Source of the DNA: CBDFGK01 sp965247075
Lineage (GTDB): Bacteria > Pseudomonadota > Gammaproteobacteria > Pseudomonadales > Halieaceae
Assembly: GCA_965247075.1 (NCBI GenBank)
Contig: CBDFGK010000002.1
Location: 1,550,001 to 1,614,000, forward strand
Length of the DNA stretch: 64,000 nucleotides
Direction of reading: 5' to 3'
The translations under genes were made by a program, and so were the position numbers. A model generated the notes under the pieces. That model saw only the letters and a program-made list of their open reading frames with translations. It searched no databases and was not told where the DNA came from. The number at the start of each line of letters is the position of its first letter. The stretch's first letter is position 1. This document shows positions 26,801 through 34,419 of the stretch, piece by piece.

Positions 26801-27766
26801 TCAAAGGCTTGCCGGGGAAAAACACTGGTAACGGCCCAGGCATTCGACCAGGATGTCGTAAAACCGCTCTGCATTCACAGTGTGGGCCCAGCTGGCGTTG
26901 CCAGGCTTGCCCGTCACACCCCAAAAGTCGACAGCGGTGTGGCCTATTGTCAGCTCAGAGTGAATCTCTACCGAAATATTGCAGTGCCTGAATTCGAACA
27001 GATCCGGCTTGAGTAAATAGGCGACCGTACATGGATCGTGTAACGGCGCCCCGGCTGAACCGTATTTAGTTGTAGCGTGACGATTAAAAAAATCAAGCAT
27101 AGCGGCGGCAGCGGTCGCCGCCCTGTTGTTGAGGCCACGAATGCGGTCAATGCGTTCAGGAGTGGCCAGTAGTTGATGCGTGACATCCAGCCCAAAGACC
27201 ACAAGCGGGCAGCCGCACTCGAACACCACATGGGCGGCATGCGGATCAACCAGCATATTGAATTCCGCCGACGGCGAATAGTTGCCACCTTCACGCATGG
27301 CGCCGCCCATCAGCACGATCTGGTCGACAGTGTCGAGTATCGACGGCTGCTTGACGATTGCCATGGCGATATTGGTGAGCGGCCCAGTGAGCACCAGGGT
27401 AACCGGGGCATCCGTGGCGTTCAGCGTGGCATCAATAATGAAGTCTACCGCGTGCCCACACGCCGGCGGACGGGACGGCTGCGTGATCTCTATACCATCA
27501 ATGCCGGTCGTGCCATGCACTTTCTCAGCGGTAATCAGTGATCGAACCATGGGTCGCGAGCAACCGGCATAGACACACACGTCATCGCGCCCGGCGATAT
27601 CGCAGATCAATCGTGCATTTCTCTGGGTGAGCTCCAGCGGCACATTGCCGGCCACAGTTGTGACGCCGAGGATCTCCAGCTCGTCAGTCGCAGCAAAGGC
27701 GAGCAGTAGATTGATGGCATCGTCCTGGCCAGGGTCACAATCAATGATGATCTTACGCTTTGCCAC
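26801..27766 (-). CDS. Inosine-uridine preferring nucleoside hydrolase (IUNH family)
   Basis: Cleaves the N-glycosidic bond of ribonucleosides to base and ribose. The calcium-binding signature appears at the N-terminus as IIIDCDPGQDDAINLLLAF. Later family elements include VLTGPLTNIAMA, the phosphate-free active-site region IVLMGGAMREGGNYSPSAEFN, and HDPCTVAYLLKP near residue 240. At 321 residues it is the usual length. It is followed closely by the PhyH gene. Base preference (pyrimidine or purine) cannot be fixed from motifs alone. Confidence 0.9.
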   Translation of the reverse strand: MAKRKIIIDCDPGQDDAINLLLAFAATDELEILGVTTVAGNVPLELTQRNARLICDIAGRDDVCVYAGCSRPMVRSLITAEKVHGTTGIDGIEITQPSRPPACGHAVDFIIDATLNATDAPVTLVLTGPLTNIAMAIVKQPSILDTVDQIVLMGGAMREGGNYSPSAEFNMLVDPHAAHVVFECGCPLVVFGLDVTHQLLATPERIDRIRGLNNRAATAAAAMLDFFNRHATTKYGSAGAPLHDPCTVAYLLKPDLFEFRHCNISVEIHSELTIGHTAVDFWGVTGKPGNASWAHTVNAERFYDILVECLGRYQCFSPASL

Positions 27767-27848
27767 GACTCAACCTGGATCTTTCCAATAGAATAAACAA
27801 CGCTGGAGCAACCGAGTTGCTCTCTGGCCGGGACAGTGCAAGCACCAC

Positions 27849-28514
27849 CTAACGCGTACCGAATAGCCTGTCGCCGGCATCACCAAGGCCCGGCACGATA
27901 TAGGCGTTCTCTTCCAGTCGCTCGTCCAGTGAGGCAGTGTAAACCGCAACATCAGGGTGCTGCTCCAGCATAACCTGCACCCCCTCGGGAGACGCCACCA
28001 GCGACATAAAGTGAACCCTGCGCGGCGCTACGCCATGGTCCAGTAGCACGTCCACGCCCGCCGCCGCTGAGTAGCCGGTTGCCAACATGGGATCGACCAG
28101 GAAAAAATCGCGGTCAGACGCCGAAGGCAATTTGCGCAAGTACTCCACTGGACGCTTGGTATCCGGATCACGATACATACCTACGTGGCCCACGCGGGCA
28201 GCGGGCATGAGATCCAGCAGCCCATCCGCCATACCCAGACCGGCGCGGAGAATGGGGACTATCGCAGGCTTTTTCCCCTTCAGCACCGGTGCTGACATCG
28301 CGCATAGAGGGGTCTCGATATCCTTGTGAATAATCGACAGACCGCGTGTCATTTCATAGCCCATGAGTAGCGCTATTTCCCGCAATAACTCCCGGAATAT
28401 TTTCGTCGATGTTGTCCTGTCGCGCATATGGCTCAGCTTGTGCAGGATCAATGGATGATAGATGACTGTAAGGTTTGGAAAATTATTATCGCTGTTCACC
28501 GGCTTCTTCTCCAT
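27849..28514 (-). CDS. upp: Uracil phosphoribosyltransferase Upp
   Basis: Converts uracil and PRPP to UMP in the cytoplasm. The 221-residue protein has the PRPP-binding motif VDPMLATGYSA and the uracil-loop region AYIVPGLGDAGDR near the C-terminus, plus VPILRAGLGMADGL. It allows salvage of uracil released by the nucleoside hydrolase, in competition with the degradation genes further along. The start at 28514 gives an N-terminus a little longer than E. coli Upp. Confidence 0.93.
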   Translation of the reverse strand: MEKKPVNSDNNFPNLTVIYHPLILHKLSHMRDRTTSTKIFRELLREIALLMGYEMTRGLSIIHKDIETPLCAMSAPVLKGKKPAIVPILRAGLGMADGLLDLMPAARVGHVGMYRDPDTKRPVEYLRKLPSASDRDFFLVDPMLATGYSAAAGVDVLLDHGVAPRRVHFMSLVASPEGVQVMLEQHPDVAVYTASLDERLEENAYIVPGLGDAGDRLFGTR

Positions 28515-28549
28515 AGCGCTGCGGCTGAATTTTGATGCATACGGACTGT

Positions 28550-30274
28550 TTAGGCAACTGACAACAGGCGGGCGAGCGCCCCCTGGTGCGACTGAACGAG
28601 TGTTAGCAGTGCGGATTCGGCGCGCTCACGCACATCTGCAAAACTCTCGTCCTCCGCCACAGCCTCTTGCATCTCGTAATAACACTTGACCTTGGGTTCC
28701 GTGCCGGAAGGACGAACAATTACCCGCGCCCCATTATCGAGACGATAGATCAGGACATCGCTGCGGGGGAATTTCAGCGGCTCTGTCTCACCCCCGGCAA
28801 ACTGACGCAGCCCACTGCCCAGATCTTCAATCACTGCTACCGGACTACCGGCTATCTCATCCGGGGGAGCAGCCCGCAGCAGGTCGCCAAATGGCTGGGC
28901 GCCGGCTTGCAGAGGCAGGCTTCTCTGCGCCGTGACAAAAAGACCGTGGCGCCGGTAAAGCCGTTCCAGTTGGTCCAACACTGTAGCGCCATCGCGGGCC
29001 AGTTGTTCGGCCATCTGGGCAAAAGCCAACAGGGCAGACAGTCCGTCCTTATCCAGCACCTGGCGTCCCGCCGCATAACCGAGGGCCTCCTCGTAGGCAA
29101 AGAGTAATCGGTGTTGCCGGTCCTCATGGCCCAGGGCGGTATTGGCCAACCACTTGAAGCCCGTGAGCGTCTCGTAATATTCGGCGCCTGCTGCCGCCGC
29201 AATAAACTGTAGCATCTGAGAGGACACAATTGTGGTACAGACTATCGGCGTGTACCGGTGCGATTTTTCCAGTAAATAGTTCCCCAACAGAATGCCGATC
29301 ATATCGCCGGTCAACATCTGATAGCCGCCTTCGCCGGTTCGCACCGCAACTGCCAGGCGATCTGCATCGGGATCATTGGCGCAGGCCAGCACAGCGTCTT
29401 TCTCCCGCGCCAGGGCAATCACCATATTCATTGCGCCCGGCTCCTCCGGGTTCGGAAAATTGACCGTGGGAAAACTGCCATCGGGTTCGCGCTGGGCGGC
29501 AACGCTGTAGACCTTGTCAAACCCCGCCTCCGCCAGCAATGTTTCGGCCGGAACTGCGCCAACCCCATGCATGGCCGAGTAGGCGATGCTGATACCTGCT
29601 CTTGCGCCACCGGGTGTAAACAGCTCGTCGGAGAGGATAGCGTCGAGGTAAGCCCGATCAAACGCCTCACCGAGCACTTCTATCAGTCCTGCGGCCTGGG
29701 CCTCTGCAAATTCCAACCAGGGCACCTCCTCGTGTGCGGCCACTTCAATCGCGGCGGCGATACCGGCATCGTGGGGTGGAATGATCTGTGCCCCGTTATC
29801 CCAGAACACTTTGTAACCGTTATATTCCGGGGGGTTATGGCTGGCGGTGATGACAACACCGGCGGCGGCTTTCCTGTCAACCGCGCCAAAAGCAACAATC
29901 GGCGTGGCCACCACATTGGAGCTAATGAACACCCTGATTCCCAGTGCGGCAAAAACACAAGCTGCGTCACAGCCAAATTGCCGGGAGTCCTCACGACCAT
30001 CAAAACCCACCACGATGCCCCGCTGAGCAGCATCCGGTATTGTCTGCAACAGGTATGCGCCCAGACCCGCAGAGCTCTCCCGGATGACAGCTCGGTTCAT
30101 CCGGCCCGGCCCGGCCCCGATTACGCCGCGCAGACCTGCTGTTCCGAACTGCAATCGCCGCGAAAAGCGGCTCGCCAATTGCTCCAGATCACCGGCGTCA
30201 ATCAAGGCCCGCAACTCGTCCCTGCAGGCAGAATCCGGGTCCCTGTCCAGCCAGCGCTGCCATACATCGTTCAT
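28550..30274 (-). CDS. Phospho-sugar mutase (PGM2/phosphopentomutase-like)
   Basis: A 574-residue alpha-D-phosphohexomutase family protein. The phosphoserine loop is TASHNPPEYNGYK, the Mg-binding loop ANDPDADRLAVAV, the sugar loop FAYEEALGYA, and the C-terminal phosphate site RPSGTEPKVK. The PGM2 branch includes enzymes that act as phosphopentomutase on ribose- or deoxyribose-1-phosphate. That activity would fill the step between DeoA and DeoC, since no deoB is in the window; this is inferred. The ATG at 30274 is chosen, with an in-frame GTG at 30286. It may be shared with upp. Confidence 0.85.
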   Translation of the reverse strand: MNDVWQRWLDRDPDSACRDELRALIDAGDLEQLASRFSRRLQFGTAGLRGVIGAGPGRMNRAVIRESSAGLGAYLLQTIPDAAQRGIVVGFDGREDSRQFGCDAACVFAALGIRVFISSNVVATPIVAFGAVDRKAAAGVVITASHNPPEYNGYKVFWDNGAQIIPPHDAGIAAAIEVAAHEEVPWLEFAEAQAAGLIEVLGEAFDRAYLDAILSDELFTPGGARAGISIAYSAMHGVGAVPAETLLAEAGFDKVYSVAAQREPDGSFPTVNFPNPEEPGAMNMVIALAREKDAVLACANDPDADRLAVAVRTGEGGYQMLTGDMIGILLGNYLLEKSHRYTPIVCTTIVSSQMLQFIAAAAGAEYYETLTGFKWLANTALGHEDRQHRLLFAYEEALGYAAGRQVLDKDGLSALLAFAQMAEQLARDGATVLDQLERLYRRHGLFVTAQRSLPLQAGAQPFGDLLRAAPPDEIAGSPVAVIEDLGSGLRQFAGGETEPLKFPRSDVLIYRLDNGARVIVRPSGTEPKVKCYYEMQEAVAEDESFADVRERAESALLTLVQSHQGALARLLSVA

Positions 30275-30345
30275 AGTTGTATGCACAATCCCATAGTCAT
30301 ATCATTACCTGCGAATAATTAAAACGAATCTATAAGGGAGTTATT

Positions 30346-31575
30346 ATGCCTGAACAAGCCATTGGTCTACTGGGTATCGCCACTCTGATTGGCATTGCAA
30401 TTCTCCTTTCAACCAACCGCAGGGCCATCAACCTGCGCATCGTGGCCAGTGCCTTTGCACTGCAATTCACCATAGCCGCCTTCGTACTCCGCTTTCCTCT
30501 GGGCCAACGCCTGATTGAAGCCGCCTCCGGCGTGGTCCAGGCAGTTATCAACTACTCGCGGGCCGGCATCAACATGGTATTTGGCAATCTCGCCGATAGT
30601 AGCGCGGGAATCACCTTCGCAATACATGTTTTACCCATCCTCATTTTTTTTGGAGCCCTGATGTCGGTGCTTTATCACCTAGGTGTGATGCAGTTCCTGG
30701 TGCGATCAGTAGGGGCCGCCTTACAGTGGACGATCGGCACTCACAAGGTCGAATCCATCAACGCCGCTGCCAATATCTTCGTCAGCCAGACCGAATCACC
30801 GCTGGTTATTAAACCCTACCTGAAGGGCGTCTCGGACGCACAATTGTTTGCGATAATGGTATCCGGGGTGGCCTCCGTTGCGGGCAGCGTCCTGGCCGCC
30901 TATGCCCAGATGGGGGTCAGATTGGACTACCTGCTCGCGGCAACATTTATGGCCGCGCCCGGTGGCCTGTTAATGGCAAAACTCATCATACCGGACACCC
31001 CGGACGACGCAGCCACACATCCACCGGCGACGGAACTGGCTACCAAACCCGGCCGGCAGGGCAATATCATGCTGGCGGCAGCGACCGGTGCCGAGGACGG
31101 CCTGCGCCTGGCTGTCAACATCGCCGCGATGTTGATTGCCTTCGTGTCGCTGATAGCGCTGTTCAATGGTATCGTCGGCGGCATCGGCGGCCTGTTCGGC
31201 GTGGAGGCCCTGACCCTGGAACGCCTGCTCGGTACAATTTTTGCGCCGTTGATGTTTCTCTGCAGCGTGCCCTGGTCGGAGGCTCACCTAGCCGGCGCCC
31301 TGTTCGGGGAAAAACTGGTACTCAACGAATTCGTGGCCTTTTATCACATGGGAGACATAATCGACACACTCAGCCCGCGCACCGAGTTGATCGTGACCAT
31401 CTCCCTGTGTGGTTTCGCCAATCTTTCCTCAATCGCCATCCTGCTCGGCGGGCTGGGCAGCCTGATCCCGGATAAACGAAACCTGATCGGGAAATTTGGC
31501 CTCAGGGCGGTCGCAGCGGGTTCGCTCTCCAACCTGATGAGCGCAACCCTGGCCGGGTTGATGTTGAATATCTAA
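30346..31575 (+). CDS. nupC: Concentrative nucleoside transporter NupC (CNT family)
   Basis: An inner-membrane sodium- or proton-coupled nucleoside importer of 409 residues. CNT signatures are visible: AANIFVSQTESPLVIKPYL (nucleoside-binding hairpin), the matching second half with NEFVAF, and SLCGFANLSSIAILLGGL near the C-terminus. About ten membrane helices are predicted. A clear ribosome site (AAGGGAG) precedes the ATG. It is the only plus-strand gene of the island's first half, and its last 4 bp overlap the convergent cdd gene. I saw no RutR-like box in its upstream region. Confidence 0.92.
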   Translation: MPEQAIGLLGIATLIGIAILLSTNRRAINLRIVASAFALQFTIAAFVLRFPLGQRLIEAASGVVQAVINYSRAGINMVFGNLADSSAGITFAIHVLPILIFFGALMSVLYHLGVMQFLVRSVGAALQWTIGTHKVESINAAANIFVSQTESPLVIKPYLKGVSDAQLFAIMVSGVASVAGSVLAAYAQMGVRLDYLLAATFMAAPGGLLMAKLIIPDTPDDAATHPPATELATKPGRQGNIMLAAATGAEDGLRLAVNIAAMLIAFVSLIALFNGIVGGIGGLFGVEALTLERLLGTIFAPLMFLCSVPWSEAHLAGALFGEKLVLNEFVAFYHMGDIIDTLSPRTELIVTISLCGFANLSSIAILLGGLGSLIPDKRNLIGKFGLRAVAAGSLSNLMSATLAGLMLNI

Positions 31576-31973
31576 CCCGGCTCCGGCCAGTTGAAGGAAG
31601 CCGGCAACAGGGTATCGATAGTGAAGTGGGTCAACTCACCGGTCTGATCCAGCAGCACGATGTCCGTGTCCGGGTCGGCGAATTCGGCAATGCGCTGGCG
31701 ACAGCCGCCACAAGGGGTACAGGCTTCCGGTTCATCGCGCCCGCCAACCACGAGCATGGTTTTTATTAGCCGCCCACCGGCGCTGACCATCGCACCAATG
31801 GCGTTCGCCTCTGCACAACTGCCCAGTGGATAAGCGGCATTCTCAGCGTTGGCACCAACATGGACCTGGCCGTGTTCGTCCACCAGCGCCGCCCCAACGT
31901 GAAAACCGGAATAGCGAGCGTAGGCACGCGCCCGCACGGCCTCAGCAGCTTCACGCAGGGTGGTGATATCCAT
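31572..31973 (-). CDS. cdd: Cytidine deaminase Cdd
   Basis: Deaminates cytidine and deoxycytidine to uridine and deoxyuridine, feeding DeoA and the hydrolase. It is the short tetrameric type (133 residues). Zinc-site motifs are SCAEANAI, with the catalytic Glu, and PCGGCRQ. Substrate residues are in FHVGAALV and NAENAAYP. The start lies 12 bp after the stop of the TonB receptor gene, so both are probably one transcript under the receptor's promoter. Confidence 0.92.
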   Translation of the reverse strand: MDITTLREAAEAVRARAYARYSGFHVGAALVDEHGQVHVGANAENAAYPLGSCAEANAIGAMVSAGGRLIKTMLVVGGRDEPEACTPCGGCRQRIAEFADPDTDIVLLDQTGELTHFTIDTLLPASFNWPEPG

Positions 31974-31985
31974 TGCCAGGCCCCG

Positions 31986-34163
31986 CTAGTTGAACTCCCT
32001 GGTAAAGCGGACTCCGAACTCGCCGGCGTCATTATTCAGTATAATCAGCACATAGTCACCGGTATTCAGACGCGCCTGGTCGTACTCCTCATCGGTAATG
32101 TTGTGGCCGTACAGGCCCAATGTCCAATCACCATCCGGCGAGTGGTAGGAGATATCAAAATTGATGATTTCGCGACTGTCGATATTCGTGAACCGTCCGG
32201 GGTCGTCCACCGGCTCACCCAGCATATCATCGCGGTAGGACCAGTCCGCCCGGAAGGTGATCTCCGCACCACTGGCCAGCACCATGGTGTACTCAGGGCT
32301 GATGGATGCAGTGAGTTCCGGTGTCAAAGGCGCCTCTGCGTCCCGGTCGTCCACATCCACGTCGATGTAACCCACGGTCGTGTGCAGGAAGAAGTTATCC
32401 ATAATAGCCCAACTGCTCTCCCACTCAACACCGGTGGAATCCTGGTCGACGATGATGTTGCGGGTATCAAAACCGCCTCCCGAAGTGGTACTCACCTGGT
32501 AGGGCAGGTCCTCGTATTCGGTATAAAAGACCGCAAGGCTCATCCGCAGATTTTCCAGTGGTGTTCCCTTGATGCCCGCTTCGTAGTTGGTTGCGGTCAC
32601 ATTTTCATTGGCGACAAAGCAGTTAGGCGTACCGACGTTGCCCGGCTGGGTGAAATCCAGCGATCCGAACAGACAGAACGGCCGCGGCGGGAACTGACCT
32701 GACTGGTAACCAGTCTGGACGGTGCCGTACACTGACAAATTGTCGCTCAATTCATAGGTTGCAGCCACTTCCCAGGTGACCTCATCCCAGTCCCGCTGTG
32801 CCGTCTCCTCAATCAGACCGCTGTTGATATTGGTTTTGGCCGTCTTGTCGTCTTCCGTATAGCGAAGCCCGCCGGAAAGGCGCAGTCGGTCGTTCACGCG
32901 GTAACCGACATTGCCATATACGGCCCAGCTGTCCATATCCTGCTCCAGGAAGAAATCTCCGGGACCACCGAGGAATACGGTGGGATCCTGGTTGTTATTA
33001 CCGTCTTCCTCGAAGTAGTAGAGGCCGCCAACGAAATCCCAGGTCTCGTATTCACCGATAAATTGCAGTTCCACCGAGGTCTGGTCAGCCGCGCCGATTT
33101 CAGGGAAGGACAGGAAATCATCGACCAGGCTGTCGTCATCCAGACCACTCTCATACTCTGAGTGACGGTCGCTCACAATCAGCTTGCCACTGACACTGTC
33201 TGACAGTTCGTAGGTTGCCGTCAGGGAGACACCCCAGGCCTGGTTGGTGACCTCTGTCTGGCCAAGTTGCCCGGTGTTGTTGTCGTAGGGATCTTGCGCC
33301 AAATCGGAGTTGCGATAACCTGCCTGGTAGACTCCACCATTGGGCAACTCGTCGATTAGCGTGCTATAGGGTCGCAGGCCGTTCTGGCCATCGTTGCCAT
33401 CGGCTGCCAGTAGCAGAGAGAAGCGATCATTGGGTTCCCATTTCAGCGCGACCCGCGCAGCGATATCCTGCAGTTCACCAACCTCAGTATTGGTGTCAAT
33501 ATTCTTGAATTCACCTATGCCTTCGCGCCGCTTGAGGGCACCGCTGACTGACACAGCGACCGTATCCGACAAGCGTGTATTAACATAGAAATCGGCGTTG
33601 ACACGCTGCCGGGAACCGGCTTGTATGCCTACCTTCATCAACTCTTCATCGCCCGGCTGGCTGGTGATGATATTAATCGCGCCGCCGATCGAGTTGCGGC
33701 CGTAAAGGGTGCCCTGGGGACCACGCAGTACCTCGACGCGTTCAATATTTGACAGGCTCCAGTTCTGACCCACCTGGCGGCCCAGGTAGACGCCGTCTAC
33801 ATAAACCCCAACCCCCGGGTCGGTGGTGATCAGGTGGTCCTGCAGACCAATACCACGGATAAACGGGTTGGCCGATGAAGTGTGTCCGGCGGAGAAGCCA
33901 GTGACATTCAGGTTAGGCACAAACTTGCCAATATCTATCAGGTCGGTAATGCCCTGACGCTCCAGCCTCTCATTGGTGAACGCACTGATCGCTACCGGCA
34001 CCTCATAGATGCTCTGCGAGCGTTTCTGTGCGGTAACGATTACTTCTTCAAAGATCCGGTTGGTGGCCCTCTCTTGCGCCAGGACGCTCGGCGATACACC
34101 GCCTCCTGCCAGCGCTGCCGTGCAGCCGGCGACCGCCATAATCATCCTTTTATTTTTTTTCAT
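31986..34163 (-). CDS. TonB-dependent outer-membrane receptor, predicted nucleoside/pyrimidine uptake (operon with cdd)
   Basis: A receptor of 725 residues. The ATG at 34163 follows GAGGAGAAAGAA, a good ribosome site; the longer upstream frame has none. It has a signal peptide ending near SVLAQE, the TonB box EEVIVTAQKR, plug motifs DPGVGVYVDGVYLGR and VEVLRGPQGTLYGRN, and a barrel ending in VRFTREFN. It is 12 bp upstream of cdd, and a RutR-like box lies in its promoter region. I infer uptake of nucleosides or related compounds; the protein itself does not show the ligand. Confidence 0.88.
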   Translation of the reverse strand: MKKNKRMIMAVAGCTAALAGGGVSPSVLAQERATNRIFEEVIVTAQKRSQSIYEVPVAISAFTNERLERQGITDLIDIGKFVPNLNVTGFSAGHTSSANPFIRGIGLQDHLITTDPGVGVYVDGVYLGRQVGQNWSLSNIERVEVLRGPQGTLYGRNSIGGAINIITSQPGDEELMKVGIQAGSRQRVNADFYVNTRLSDTVAVSVSGALKRREGIGEFKNIDTNTEVGELQDIAARVALKWEPNDRFSLLLAADGNDGQNGLRPYSTLIDELPNGGVYQAGYRNSDLAQDPYDNNTGQLGQTEVTNQAWGVSLTATYELSDSVSGKLIVSDRHSEYESGLDDDSLVDDFLSFPEIGAADQTSVELQFIGEYETWDFVGGLYYFEEDGNNNQDPTVFLGGPGDFFLEQDMDSWAVYGNVGYRVNDRLRLSGGLRYTEDDKTAKTNINSGLIEETAQRDWDEVTWEVAATYELSDNLSVYGTVQTGYQSGQFPPRPFCLFGSLDFTQPGNVGTPNCFVANENVTATNYEAGIKGTPLENLRMSLAVFYTEYEDLPYQVSTTSGGGFDTRNIIVDQDSTGVEWESSWAIMDNFFLHTTVGYIDVDVDDRDAEAPLTPELTASISPEYTMVLASGAEITFRADWSYRDDMLGEPVDDPGRFTNIDSREIINFDISYHSPDGDWTLGLYGHNITDEEYDQARLNTGDYVLIILNNDAGEFGVRFTREFN

Positions 34164-34242
34164 TTCTTTCTCCTCAGCCTGTTGCAAGAGGCCGCTGAAT
34201 TCCTGACCTCCAGCAATATGAAAAATCACATTGCAATGAACG

Positions 34243-34272
34243 ATACTCCCATCCTGCTGACCTTTTGGTCAA
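34243..34272 (-). promoter_or_regulatory. TonB receptor-cdd promoter region with RutR-like operator
   Basis: The minus strand has TTGACCAAAAGGTCAG at 34272-34257, nearly a perfect palindrome of TTGACC/GGTCA halves. Its TTGACC can serve as -35, with a weak GAGTAT (34248-34243) 18 bp on. Only one box was found here. Confidence 0.6.
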
Positions 34273-34419
34273 GCTATCAATTGCAAAAAATTAACAGGTG
34301 GCAGTCCTGCACATCACGGCGCCGAATAACTTCTGGTCATCAGGCAGGATTTTCGGGATTGCCAATGGGCGAGACACCCAGGCGCATCGGCCAAAGCAAT
34401 GATCGTTCAACGGAACAAG

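Noticed and set aside
31860..32702. 280-codon plus-strand frame over the TonB receptor and cdd
   Set aside because: It is antisense to two well-supported genes and has no family motif.
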